From contig NZ_JBITMQ010000001.1 of the NCBI RefSeq assembly GCF_044466355.1, positions 1,240,001-1,304,000 on the forward strand: a stretch of DNA of 64,000 bases, written 5' to 3'. The notes under the pieces are model-generated. The model was not told where the DNA came from. It made no database searches and saw nothing but the letters and a program-made list of their open reading frames with translations. Below, in pieces: positions 25,290 to 33,383 of this stretch. Every line of letters starts with the position of its first letter. The stretch's first letter is position 1. This DNA comes from Actinophytocola sp044466355. Lineage in GTDB: Bacteria > Actinomycetota > Actinomycetes > Mycobacteriales > Pseudonocardiaceae. The translations under genes and the position numbers were made by a program.

Positions 25290-25556
25290 ATGAATCGCAC
25301 TCGCATGGCCTCCGCCGTGGCGGGACTGGCTTTTCTCGGGGTGCTCGCCACCCCCGCGCTCGCCAGCGCGGAGACGCCCGCGGACCGTGCCGTCAGCGAC
25401 ATCGGTGACAGTGTTCCGCTCGTCGGCGACCTGCTCGGCGGTAGCGGTGCCAGTGGCCTGACCGAGGGCCTCCCGCTCGTCGGCGACCTGCTCGGCGGCG
25501 GCGGTGCCGGTGGCCTGACCCAGGGCCTCCCACTCCTCGGCGGCCTCGGCGGCTAG
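25290..25556 (+). CDS. Small secreted Gly/Leu-rich repeat protein
   Basis: An 88-residue protein with a clear signal peptide (ALASA-E cleavage near residue 27). The mature part of about 60 residues is built from repeats of GLPLVGDLLGG, with matching direct DNA repeats. No named family recognised; short hydrophobic secreted proteins of this kind are common in actinomycetes and may coat the cell surface (inference). It has a ribosome site AAGGGCAAG and ends only 11 bp before the anomalous G/C block. Confidence 0.7.
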   Translation: MNRTRMASAVAGLAFLGVLATPALASAETPADRAVSDIGDSVPLVGDLLGGSGASGLTEGLPLVGDLLGGGGAGGLTQGLPLLGGLGG

Positions 25557-25567
25557 CCCACCGCCGT

Positions 25568-25713
25568 GGGGGGGGGGGGGGGCCCCCCCCCGCCCCCCCC
25601 CCCCCGGGGGGGGGGGGGGGGGGGGGCCCCCCCGCCCCCCCCCCCCGCCCGGGGGGGGGGGGGGGCCCCCCCCCCGCGGGGGGGGCCCCCCCCCCCCCGG
25701 GGGGCCCCCCGCC
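25568..25713. repeat. 146-bp block composed only of G and C homopolymer runs
   Basis: Between the small secreted protein and the CAP-domain gene the sequence consists of alternating G runs and C runs of up to about 20, with no A or T for 146 bases. The runs are mutually complementary and would form extreme hairpins. Such a block is not codon-like and is most easily explained as a sequencing or assembly artefact at a structured GC-rich site. A real G-quadruplex-like element cannot be excluded. Confidence 0.8.
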
Positions 25714-25746
25714 ACGGCGTGTCCGGCGACGCGTTTCGCCCGCCTG

Positions 25747-26205
25747 TCAACGAGTCCCGAAGTTCTGGGTCCAGTACGGCACCCCTCGTTCGTTCACGAC
25801 GTGTCCCACCCCGATCTCGGCCAGCCCGCAGTCGAGGATGTTGGCCCGGTGACCGGAGCTGCCCATCCAGGCGTCGACCACCTCCTCGGGCGTCGCCTGG
25901 CCGTAGGCGATGTTCTCCGCCCACTTCCTGGCCGGATACCCGGCCTGCCGCACACGGTCGCCCGCGTCGGAGCCGTTCGCGCCGTGGTGGGTCATCTCGT
26001 CGCGTACGGCCATCTCCTCGGAGTGACCGCGGGCCGCTCTGGTCAGGGCAGCGTGCTGGGTCAGGGCGCCACAGCCATGAATCGCGCGCTCCTGGTTCGT
26101 CAGCGTGATGACCTGCCGCTCGTAGCTGGGGTCCGCGGCAACCTGGCCCGTCGCGGCACCCAGTCCCAGTACTGCCGACACGGCGATGGCGGTGAGAGCG
26201 TTCAT
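25747..26205 (-). CDS. Secreted CAP-domain (SCP-like) protein
   Basis: A 152-residue protein with a signal peptide (residues 1-24, cleavage after VAA) and a CAP/SCP domain: TLTNQERAIHGC, the HSEEMA..DEMTHHG metal-site region, AENIAYG and GSSGHRANIL. Bacterial CAP proteins (YkwD type) are secreted with unclear biochemical roles. Two cysteines (in HGCG and LDCG) could form the conserved disulfide. Start at 26205 has AAGGAAG in front. The 189 nt upstream to the LysR gene show no further gene. Confidence 0.88.
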   Translation of the reverse strand: MNALTAIAVSAVLGLGAATGQVAADPSYERQVITLTNQERAIHGCGALTQHAALTRAARGHSEEMAVRDEMTHHGANGSDAGDRVRQAGYPARKWAENIAYGQATPEEVVDAWMGSSGHRANILDCGLAEIGVGHVVNERGVPYWTQNFGTR

Positions 26206-26394
26206 TGTTCGCTTCCTTGCTCGGATTCCTGCCGCCGGCAGGCGTACCCGGCGCGAGGTGAACCTCTCGTCCCCACCACACCATGACGCTATCGAGCGAC
26301 GAGTGCGACGCTCCCGGTCACGCCACGACGGGTTCCGCGGCGTCCTGTCGACGGCTGTAATCAGTCCTTTCGGGTGGTTGAGGGCGTCGACTGA

Positions 26395-27414
26395 TCACGG
26401 ACCGCTCGCGTCCCCCGCGGGTTGGTACGGAGTTTCCGTCAGGCGTTGGTATGCGGCCTCGATCGCGTTGTCGGCGTCGACGGCCGCCTCCAGCAGGGAC
26501 ATGCCCCGGTCGGTGCGGCTCGTCACGGCCTGGTGCCAGCGGTCCAGGTTCTCCCTGCTGAGATCGAGGAACCTGCGTGCGGGCACCGACAACGGGGTGG
26601 TGGGGGTGATGGCGTAGATCGGCCGCAGGGTCAGGGGCTCCAGCAGACGCAGGCCGGCTCCCCGGCGCCGGGCGTCGAGGGCCTGACGCATGGGAAGGAG
26701 CGCGGCGCCCGCGCCGGCGATGATCAACGGCACGAGGCCGGCCGGTTCGCTGGTGTCGACGACCACGACGGGCTCGATCGCGCTCGTGTCCCGCAGGGAG
26801 TCGAGGTAGCTGCGGCCGAACCCGCGGTCGACGATCATCGGCAGGCCGTCCAGCAGTGCCACGGGCACGGGGTCGGGGAAGTCGCCGCGCCAACCCGGCG
26901 GCAGCGCCAGCACTACCTCACCGTCGCCGATGTGGACGCACTCGATGCCCTGGCGGGACATGGGGTTGACCGTGTACGCGAGCTCGGCCTCGCCGGAGCG
27001 GATGAGGGTCGCGATCTCGTCGGAGTCGCCGGTGTGCTGGGTCAGCCGGACCGTGAGACCGGGATGCTTGCGCCGGAAGTGGCCCACCCACGCCGCCAGG
27101 AAGTTCGACGTGAGGGTGGGGGAGATCGCCACGTCGACCCGGCCGCGCTCCAGCCCCCGGTAGCCCTCGGCGACCTGGCGGGCGTGCTGGAGGTCGCGGA
27201 GGATCTGCCGCGCCGGGCCGACGAGTGCCTCACCCGCCGGGGCCAGCACCAGCCCGCGCCCGACCCGGCGGAACAGCTCGACGCCGAGATCGGTCTCCAG
27301 GCGACGGATGATCTGCGACAGGGACGGTTGCGCCAGGTAGAGCGCGGACGCGGCCCGGGTGATGCTGCCCTGGTCGACGACGGCGAGGAAGCACTCGATC
27401 TCGCGGACGTTCAT
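26395..27414 (-). CDS. LysR-family transcriptional regulator
   Basis: A 339-residue LysR regulator. The winged helix MNVREIECFLAVVDQGSITRAASALYLAQPSLSQII is followed by a two-lobed effector domain (VDVAISPTLTSNFLAAWVGHFRRKHPG). Start ATG at 27414 is preferred over an upstream in-frame GTG. It follows the CoA-transferase gene by 32 nt on the same strand, so it is the last gene of the catabolic operon. It likely senses the pathway substrate and acts at the symmetric site around 30683 (inference). Confidence 0.9.
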   Translation of the reverse strand: MNVREIECFLAVVDQGSITRAASALYLAQPSLSQIIRRLETDLGVELFRRVGRGLVLAPAGEALVGPARQILRDLQHARQVAEGYRGLERGRVDVAISPTLTSNFLAAWVGHFRRKHPGLTVRLTQHTGDSDEIATLIRSGEAELAYTVNPMSRQGIECVHIGDGEVVLALPPGWRGDFPDPVPVALLDGLPMIVDRGFGRSYLDSLRDTSAIEPVVVVDTSEPAGLVPLIIAGAGAALLPMRQALDARRRGAGLRLLEPLTLRPIYAITPTTPLSVPARRFLDLSRENLDRWHQAVTSRTDRGMSLLEAAVDADNAIEAAYQRLTETPYQPAGDASGP

Positions 27415-27446
27415 GTGCCGATCCAAGGCACGGCGTTCTGGCCCGG

Positions 27447-28565
27447 TCAAGGCCACACGGGCGTGTCGTCACCTGGGCGGGGGACGGCCCGGTCCGCCGC
27501 GGGCGCCACGCCGTCGAGGGTGAACGGCAGGGACGGCACGGTGTAGCGGTCACCGTCCGGGCCGATGCCGGTGGTCAGTGCGCCGCCGGCCCGCACGTCC
27601 GCCGCCTCGGCCACGTCGCGGAAGGTCCGCACCGCGGCCGCGACGATGCCGTGTTCGGCCAGCAGCGCCAGGCACTCCGCCGTGTCCAGCACCGCGAACG
27701 TCGGCGAGATCTCCGCCAGCAGCGCGTCGCGGTGGGCCACGCGGGCCGGGTTCCCGGCGAACCGCGGGTCGTCGAGCATCCACTCCTTGTCGATGAGCCG
27801 GCACAGCCGGGCGAAGTGCTCGGGGGTGTAGGCGGACAGGACGATGGCGCCGTCCGCGGTGTGCACGACGTCGGCCGCGGGAGCGACGGTCGCCTGGCCG
27901 TTGCCCTTGCGCCGGGGCTCCTGACCCGAGGCGTGCCACTCGCCCCACATCGCCGACTGCAGGTGGATCGCGGCACCCAGCAGCGAGACCTCGGCGACCC
28001 CGCCCTCTCCGGTGCGTTCGCGGCGCAGGAGCGCGGCGAGCACGGCCTGGACGACCGCGTAGCTGGCGGCGACGTCGGCGATCGGGAACCCGACACGCAG
28101 CGGGTCACCGTCGTGCTCGCCGTTGATCGACATCAGCCCGCTCTCGGCCTGCCCCGCGATGTCGAGGCCCGCGCGACGGGCCGACGGTCCCGCCGAGGGG
28201 AAGCCGCTCACCGAGACGTACACGAGCGAGGGGTTGGCCGCCCGCAGTTCGTCGGGGCCGAGGCCGAGACCGGCCAGCGCACCCGCCCGCAGGTTCTGCA
28301 CGACGACGTCCGCCTCCGCGACCAGCTTGACCGCCGTGTCGCGGTCGGCTTCGGACTTGAGGTCGAGCACCACCGAGCGCTTGCCGCGGTTGTAGGCGAG
28401 GACGATGCCCTCGCCGTACGCGCCGATGCCGCGGGCCTGGTCGCCCGAGGGCGGTTCGACCTTGATCACGTCGGCGCCGAGATCGGCCAGCAGCTGCGTC
28501 GCCGCCGGCGCGGCGATGTAGTGGCCGAACTCGACGACGCGGACACCCGCCAGTGGGCTGGTCAT
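27447..28565 (-). CDS. CaiB/BaiF family (class III) CoA-transferase
   Basis: A 372-residue class III CoA-transferase. It starts PLAGVRVVEFGHYIAAPAATQLLADLGADVIKVEPP, a family signature, and continues with YNRGKRSVVLDLK and SGFPSAGP. A conserved catalytic Asp is expected at GLDIAGQAESG. It would activate a carboxylic acid by moving CoA from an acyl-CoA donor, the entry step for the beta-oxidation enzymes in this operon. It starts 7 nt after the enoyl-CoA hydratase gene. Confidence 0.93.
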   Translation of the reverse strand: MTSPLAGVRVVEFGHYIAAPAATQLLADLGADVIKVEPPSGDQARGIGAYGEGIVLAYNRGKRSVVLDLKSEADRDTAVKLVAEADVVVQNLRAGALAGLGLGPDELRAANPSLVYVSVSGFPSAGPSARRAGLDIAGQAESGLMSINGEHDGDPLRVGFPIADVAASYAVVQAVLAALLRRERTGEGGVAEVSLLGAAIHLQSAMWGEWHASGQEPRRKGNGQATVAPAADVVHTADGAIVLSAYTPEHFARLCRLIDKEWMLDDPRFAGNPARVAHRDALLAEISPTFAVLDTAECLALLAEHGIVAAAVRTFRDVAEAADVRAGGALTTGIGPDGDRYTVPSLPFTLDGVAPAADRAVPRPGDDTPVWP

Positions 28566-28572
28566 GGGGCTC

Positions 28573-29412
28573 CTACTCTCCCGTGAACACCGGCCGTCGC
28601 TTCTCCAGGAACGCCTGCGCCGCCCGCCGGGCGTCCCCGCTGCGGGCGGAGTCGACCATGCGCGGCACCTCGCGCCCAAGGTAGTCGGGCAGCGTGACCA
28701 GTGCGGCGTCGTCCAGGTTCTCCTTCGCGTACCGCATCGCTCGCGGCGCCTGCGCCGCGAGCTTGCCCGCCAGCTCGCCGACCCGGGCGGGCAGGTCGGC
28801 CGCGGTCTCGGTGACGAGCCCGAGCCGTGCCGCCTCCGCCGCGGTGATCCGGCCGGGGTCCAGGAGCAGTGCCCGCGCGCGGGCACCGCCGACGGCGCGG
28901 GTCAGCAGCCACGCGCTGCCGAGGTCGCCGGACACCCCGGCGCTGACGAACGCCGTGTTGAACACCGCGTGCTCGGCCGCGATCCGGAAGTCGGCGGCGA
29001 GCGCCAGCGACAGCCCGGCTCCCGCGCACGCCCCGTTGACCGCGGCGATCGTCGGCGCGGGGAACGACACGAGCGTCTGCACGATGGTCGACGCGTGGGC
29101 CAGCCGCTCGCGGTCGTCGGCCGCGGACCGGCCACGCAGCGTGCGCGTCTCCTGGTCGCCGACGCTGTCCGACCCGACCCGCGCCAGGTCCGCGCCGACG
29201 CAGAACGAACTGCCCGCGCCGGTGACGACGAGGACACGCAGGTCACGCGCCGACGCGGCCTGCCCGAGCGCGGCGAGCAGGTCCTCCACGAGCTGCCACG
29301 AGATCGCGTTGCGGCGCCGCGGCCGGTTGAGGGTCACCGTGCCGACACCGCCGTCGAGGGAGAACAGCACCGTCCCGCCCGGTGCCGTCGAATCGCTCGC
29401 GAGCTCGCTCAT
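28573..29412 (-). CDS. Enoyl-CoA hydratase/isomerase family protein
   Basis: A 279-residue crotonase-fold enzyme: VGTVTLNRPRRRNAIS at the start, oxyanion motif SFCVGADLARVG, and the second oxyanion Gly in AAVNGACAGAGLSLALAADFRIA. Of the two hydratase glutamates the second region reads FVSAGVSGDLGSAWLL, with Gly/Asp rather than the usual E..LG. A role in isomerisation or ring/chain cleavage rather than plain hydration is therefore possible. The ATG at 29412 overlaps the acyl-CoA dehydrogenase stop by 4 nt. Confidence 0.9.
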   Translation of the reverse strand: MSELASDSTAPGGTVLFSLDGGVGTVTLNRPRRRNAISWQLVEDLLAALGQAASARDLRVLVVTGAGSSFCVGADLARVGSDSVGDQETRTLRGRSAADDRERLAHASTIVQTLVSFPAPTIAAVNGACAGAGLSLALAADFRIAAEHAVFNTAFVSAGVSGDLGSAWLLTRAVGGARARALLLDPGRITAAEAARLGLVTETAADLPARVGELAGKLAAQAPRAMRYAKENLDDAALVTLPDYLGREVPRMVDSARSGDARRAAQAFLEKRRPVFTGE

Positions 29413-30605
29413 CGGGGCAGCTCCAGCAGCTCACGCGCGATGATCGTGCGCTGGATCTGTGCCGTGCCGCCCGCGATCCGCTGGCCGCGCACGTGGAGGT
29501 GGCGCCAGCGCAGGTGGCCGGCACCGGCGTCGGCGCCCAGCTGTCCGTCGACGCCGAGGACGTCCGCGCCCAGGTCCGCGATCGCCAGCCTGGTTCGCGA
29601 CCACAGCAGCTTGGTCACCGAGGCGTGGGCGCCGAGGTCCTCGCCCCGGCCGACGCGCGTCATCGCGTCGTAGCCGCGCACGCGGAGCAGCTCCAGGTCG
29701 GCCCGGCAACGGGCGATCCGCTGCCGGACGGCGGGCTGCTCGATGGCCGAGCGCCCGTCCTTGTGGGTGCGGCGCGCCACGGCGATCACGTCGTCGAGCT
29801 CGTGGCGGAACTCGAAGTACTGGCTGATCGGCGAGGCGTTCCGCTCCACCCCGAGCAGGTACTTCGCCACCGCCCAGCCGTCCCCGGGCGCGCCGACCAC
29901 GTTGCCCGCGACGGGCACGCGGACCTCGTCGAGGAACTCCTGCCCGAACTCGTGCGAACCGGACATCTGGCGGATCGGCCGGACGGTGACGCCCGGCAGC
30001 GCCAGATCGATCAGCAGGAAGGTGAGGCCGCGCTGTCGTTCCGCCTCGGGGTCGGTGCGGACCAGGGCGAACATCGCGTCGGCGAACCGTGCCATCGAGG
30101 TCCACGTCTTCTCGCCCGAGACGACGAGGACGTCGCCGTCGCGGTGGGCGGTGGCCCGCAGGCTCGCGAGGTCGCTCCCGCTCTCCGGCTCGGAGAAGCC
30201 CTGGCACCAGATGGTCTCCCCGGACAGGATCGCCGGCAGGAGCCTGCGCTTCTGGTCCTCGGTGCCGTAGCGCAGCAGCGTCGGGCCCAGCAGGGTGGTG
30301 CCGAGGTAGGTCAGGCCGAGGAACGGGCCGATCGGTGCCCGTGCCCGCGCCATCTCCTCGTCGTGCACGGCGCGGATCTCGTGGTCGCCGCCGCGGCCGC
30401 CGTACTCCTCGGGCCAGTCGACGCCGGCGAAGCCGTTGTCGGCGCGGTCCTTCTCCCACCCGCGCCGCAGATCGAGGGACTGGCCGGTGCCGTCCAGGTC
30501 GAGCCAGAAGCACGGCCTGCGCCACGCCTCCGGCACCGAGCCGGCCAGCCACCGGCGGATCTCCCGCCGGAACTTCTCGGCCGCCGACGAGTATCGGAGA
30601 TCCAT
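29409..30605 (-). CDS. Acyl-CoA dehydrogenase (large-type subunit)
   Basis: A 398-residue flavoenzyme of the acyl-CoA dehydrogenase family: WPEEYGGRGG, WCQGFSEPESGSDLASL, VSGEKTWTSMA and C-terminal AGGTAQIQRTIIARELL. In medium-chain enzymes the catalytic Glu precedes GTAQIQR; here that position is Gly. The base must lie elsewhere, or this is one chain of an alpha2beta2 enzyme as in PimC/PimD or steroid-degrading FadE pairs. The divergent gene at 30789 would be the other chain. Start ATG at 30605; the longer frame runs into the operator region. Confidence 0.9.
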   Translation of the reverse strand: MDLRYSSAAEKFRREIRRWLAGSVPEAWRRPCFWLDLDGTGQSLDLRRGWEKDRADNGFAGVDWPEEYGGRGGDHEIRAVHDEEMARARAPIGPFLGLTYLGTTLLGPTLLRYGTEDQKRRLLPAILSGETIWCQGFSEPESGSDLASLRATAHRDGDVLVVSGEKTWTSMARFADAMFALVRTDPEAERQRGLTFLLIDLALPGVTVRPIRQMSGSHEFGQEFLDEVRVPVAGNVVGAPGDGWAVAKYLLGVERNASPISQYFEFRHELDDVIAVARRTHKDGRSAIEQPAVRQRIARCRADLELLRVRGYDAMTRVGRGEDLGAHASVTKLLWSRTRLAIADLGADVLGVDGQLGADAGAGHLRWRHLHVRGQRIAGGTAQIQRTIIARELLELPR

Positions 30606-30625
30606 GCGGCCATCGTGGGTGCGGC

Positions 30626-30740
30626 CGTCGTAGTGCGTCAAAGAGCAAAACGAACAGTGACCCATTGCCGGAGCCAATGAGTGACTCATTGCGTTTCGCA
30701 ATGGGTCGGGTTGGGTTCACGTCTTTGACGTACTCCGTCG
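30626..30740. promoter_or_regulatory. Mirror-symmetric divergent promoter/operator region
   Basis: Three nested inverted-repeat pairs share one centre at 30683. CAATGAGT/ACTCATTG lies at 30675-30691, GACCCATTGC/GCAATGGGTC at 30659-30668 and 30698-30707, and AGTGCGTCAAAGA/TCTTTGACGTACT (12 of 13) at 30632-30644 and 30722-30734. Reading outwards each side gives ACTCATTG, GCAATGGGTC, then TTTGACG, which can serve as a -35 for the acyl-CoA dehydrogenase gene on that side. This looks like a duplicated, inverted promoter module controlling both operons together. Confidence 0.8.
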
Positions 30741-30788
30741 CGTTCGGTGGACTGTTGAGCACTTCACGACGAAGTGGATCGGTGCACT

Positions 30789-31916
30789 ATGGACTTCGGG
30801 CTCACTGACGAGCAGGTGGCGATGGGTGTGGCGGTGCGCGGATGGCTGGCCGCCCACCTCGGTACGGCGCGTGTCCACGCCTATGTGGACGAGACGTCGG
30901 CGGCGGTCGACACCGAACTGCACCACGCGGCGGCGGACCTCGGCTGGCTCGGGGTGACCGCGCCCGTGACGGACGGCGGGCTCGGACTCGGCCTGCTCGA
31001 CCTCGCCGTGGTCGTCGAGGCGCTGGGCGCCGCGCTCGCGCCGGCCGGGGTGTGGGCGGCCATCGCCGCGTGCGACGTGCTCGCCACGTCGGCCGACGCG
31101 GAGCAGCGGCGCCGCTGGCTCGCGCCGATGATCGCGGGCGACCTCGTCGGCGCGACGGCCCTGCGAGCGCCCGGCGGGTCGTGGGACAGCGCGGGCGTCG
31201 CCGTCACGGCCACCGCTGACGACCTGCTGACCGGTGACGCCGGCGTCGTCGAGCACGCCACCCGCGCCGATGTGCTGCTGGTCGCGGCTCTGTCGGCGAC
31301 CGGTGTCCGGATCTTCGTCGTGGACGCCCGGCACCCCGGGGTGTCGATGCGTGCCGTCGAACCGGTGGACCGGACGACACACGCCGCCAGGGTGACCCTG
31401 ACCGGCGTGACCGGCGACGCCGTGCGCTGGCCCCAGGACGGGGTCTTCGAACGCGTCGTCGGGCGGCTGACGCTGCTGGTGGCCGCCGACCTCATCGGCG
31501 CCGCGGACTCCGCCATGCGGATCACGCTCGCCCACCTGCGGCAGCGCAGACAGTTCGGCCGGGCGATCGGCGGTTTCCAGGCGATCCAGCACGAACTGGC
31601 CGAGCTGTACGTCGAGCTGACGACGATCACCGACGCGGTCCGGTACACGGCCCACAGCCACGACACCGGCAACGCCGACGCCGCACTGATGACCTCGGTC
31701 GTCAAGAGCCGCGCCGCCGACCTCGCGTTCCGGATGGCGGCGGCGACGGTGCAGTTCCACGGCGCCCTCGGCTTCACGTGGGAGCACAGCGCGCACCTGT
31801 TCTTCAAGCGGCTCCACCGGGACGCCTACGCGTTCGGCGACGCCGGCTGGCACGACCCCGTCATCGCGGCGGCCGCGGTCGGGGCGGAAACCACGTACAC
31901 AGGAGGTACGCGATGA
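30789..31916 (+). CDS. Acyl-CoA dehydrogenase (small-type subunit)
   Basis: A 375-residue acyl-CoA dehydrogenase-like protein: MDFGLTDEQ start, short middle domain, LRQRRQFGRAIGGFQAIQHELAEL in the C-terminal helical domain and FHGALGFTWEHSAHLFFKR near the end. The weak FAD/substrate motifs and the WEH..H pattern are typical of the small partner in heteromeric enzymes. Start ATG at 30789. It is divergent from its likely partner and overlaps tctC by 4 nt, tying oxidation to uptake. Confidence 0.88.
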   Translation: MDFGLTDEQVAMGVAVRGWLAAHLGTARVHAYVDETSAAVDTELHHAAADLGWLGVTAPVTDGGLGLGLLDLAVVVEALGAALAPAGVWAAIAACDVLATSADAEQRRRWLAPMIAGDLVGATALRAPGGSWDSAGVAVTATADDLLTGDAGVVEHATRADVLLVAALSATGVRIFVVDARHPGVSMRAVEPVDRTTHAARVTLTGVTGDAVRWPQDGVFERVVGRLTLLVAADLIGAADSAMRITLAHLRQRRQFGRAIGGFQAIQHELAELYVELTTITDAVRYTAHSHDTGNADAALMTSVVKSRAADLAFRMAAATVQFHGALGFTWEHSAHLFFKRLHRDAYAFGDAGWHDPVIAAAAVGAETTYTGGTR

Positions 31917-32881
31917 GTGCTCGTTCGGTCCGGAGGGGCGTCGCGCTGGTCGCGATCATCGCGCTGCTCGCGACCGCGTGCGGCAGGCCCGGCCAGGGCG
32001 GCGGCTACCCGGCGCGCGACGTCCAGGTCGTCGTGCCCTACCCGGCGGGCAGCGCCATCGACGCCACGGCCCGCGCACTGGTCGACGTGATCAACAAGCA
32101 GGGTGAGCTGGGCAAACGCCTCCAGGTGGTGAACAAGGAGGGCGGCGCCGGGTCGGTCGGCACCACGGCGGTCCTCACCGCGAAGCCGGACGGTCACACG
32201 ATCGGCATCCTCCCCGACGGCCCGCTGACGTTGATCCCGCACACCGAGGAGGTCTCCTACGACCCCGGGAAGGTCACGGTGCTCAGCGAGGTCACCACGT
32301 CGCCGGTGCTGTTCGCGGTGCCGGGCGACTCGCCGTACCAGGACGTCGCGGACCTGGTCGCCGCCGCCAAGGCGGACCCGGGGACGATCACGATGGGTGA
32401 CGGGCCGCTCAACTACGCCATCCCGGCGCAGAAGTTCGAGCAGCTGACGGACACGAGGTTCAAGCACATCAAGTTCGACGGCGACCAGGCCACCACGACG
32501 GCACTGCTCGGCGGCAACGTCGACGTCGGGGTCATGCAGCTGGCCGGGGCGACCGCGCAGCTGAAGTCCGGGAAGCTCCGGGTGCTGGGCATCGCGTCCA
32601 CCGACCCCGTCGACCTGGCGCCCGACGTCCCGACGTTCGGCGCGCAGGACGTCGACCTGGACTGGGCGGCCTACAACGTGGTCGTGGCCCCCGCCGGGCT
32701 GCCGTCCGACGTCGAGAAGAAGCTGGCGGACGTGTTCGACGCGGCCGTCCACAGCGTGGAGTTCACCGACGCGGCCCGCGAGCTGGGGCTCGTGGTCAGC
32801 GGGCTCGACGGTGCGTCCGCCAGGAACCGCCTGACCGACAAGTCCGGGGAAGCCGAGAAGCTCCTCGCACCACCGAAGTGA
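31913..32881 (+). CDS. tctC: Tripartite tricarboxylate transporter substrate-binding lipoprotein (TctC/Bug family)
   Basis: A 322-residue Bug-family binding protein with lipobox LLATAC and the conserved start of the mature domain (VQVVVPYPAGSAIDATAR), then NKEGGAGSVGTTAV and VPTF. It captures a carboxylate outside the membrane for the TctB/TctA permease. An AGGAGG ribosome site lies inside the preceding gene and the ATG overlaps its stop. Substrate inferred to be the acid degraded by the neighbouring acyl-CoA enzymes. Confidence 0.92.
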   Translation: MSARSVRRGVALVAIIALLATACGRPGQGGGYPARDVQVVVPYPAGSAIDATARALVDVINKQGELGKRLQVVNKEGGAGSVGTTAVLTAKPDGHTIGILPDGPLTLIPHTEEVSYDPGKVTVLSEVTTSPVLFAVPGDSPYQDVADLVAAAKADPGTITMGDGPLNYAIPAQKFEQLTDTRFKHIKFDGDQATTTALLGGNVDVGVMQLAGATAQLKSGKLRVLGIASTDPVDLAPDVPTFGAQDVDLDWAAYNVVVAPAGLPSDVEKKLADVFDAAVHSVEFTDAARELGLVVSGLDGASARNRLTDKSGEAEKLLAPPK

Positions 32882-33369
32882 CGGCCGTGCGGGTGACACG
32901 GGACGTGCTCGCGGCCGGGACGCTGCTCGTACTCGGGCTGGTGTACGGCGTGCTGTCGGTCGGGGAGGGCCTCGGCTCGGTGGGGGACACCGGCGCCGGT
33001 TTCTTCCCGTTCGTCGTCGCGCTCGTGCTCGTCGCCGCCAGCGCCGTCGTTCTCGTGCGGAGCGTCCGGGGGACGGTCGCCAGCGAGGAGTCCGCCGAGG
33101 CCGACGACGACAAGGCCGACCACGGCGACGTCCACTGGTGGCGGATCGCGGGCGTACTGGGCGCGGCCATGCTGGTGCCCGCGGTGGGCGAGACGGTCGG
33201 CATGATCGTGACGCTGTCGGTCGCGCTGGTCCTGATCGCCAGGGTCATGGGCGTGTCGCGGTGGCTGAACGCCCTCATCCTCGGTGTCGCCTTCGGCGCG
33301 GCCACCTGGTTGATCTTCGTGTACTGGCTGTACGTACCCCTGCCCGCCGGCACCCTCGGCCTGGTCTGA
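32878..33369 (+). CDS. tctB: Tripartite tricarboxylate transporter small membrane protein (TctB)
   Basis: A 163-residue TctB-like protein with four predicted helices, GDTGAGFFPFVVALVLV near the start and a charged Asp/Glu-rich cytoplasmic loop. Position between TctC and TctA and GTGA overlap with tctC support the call, since TctB sequences are poorly conserved. Confidence 0.88.
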   Translation: MTAVRVTRDVLAAGTLLVLGLVYGVLSVGEGLGSVGDTGAGFFPFVVALVLVAASAVVLVRSVRGTVASEESAEADDDKADHGDVHWWRIAGVLGAAMLVPAVGETVGMIVTLSVALVLIARVMGVSRWLNALILGVAFGAATWLIFVYWLYVPLPAGTLGLV

Positions 33370-33383
33370 ACGGGAGGAGCGAC

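Noticed and set aside
25553..26284. Long Pro/Gly-rich frames running through the G/C block on both strands
   Set aside because: They arise from homopolymer runs that read as poly-Gly/poly-Pro in any frame and are not evidence of coding.
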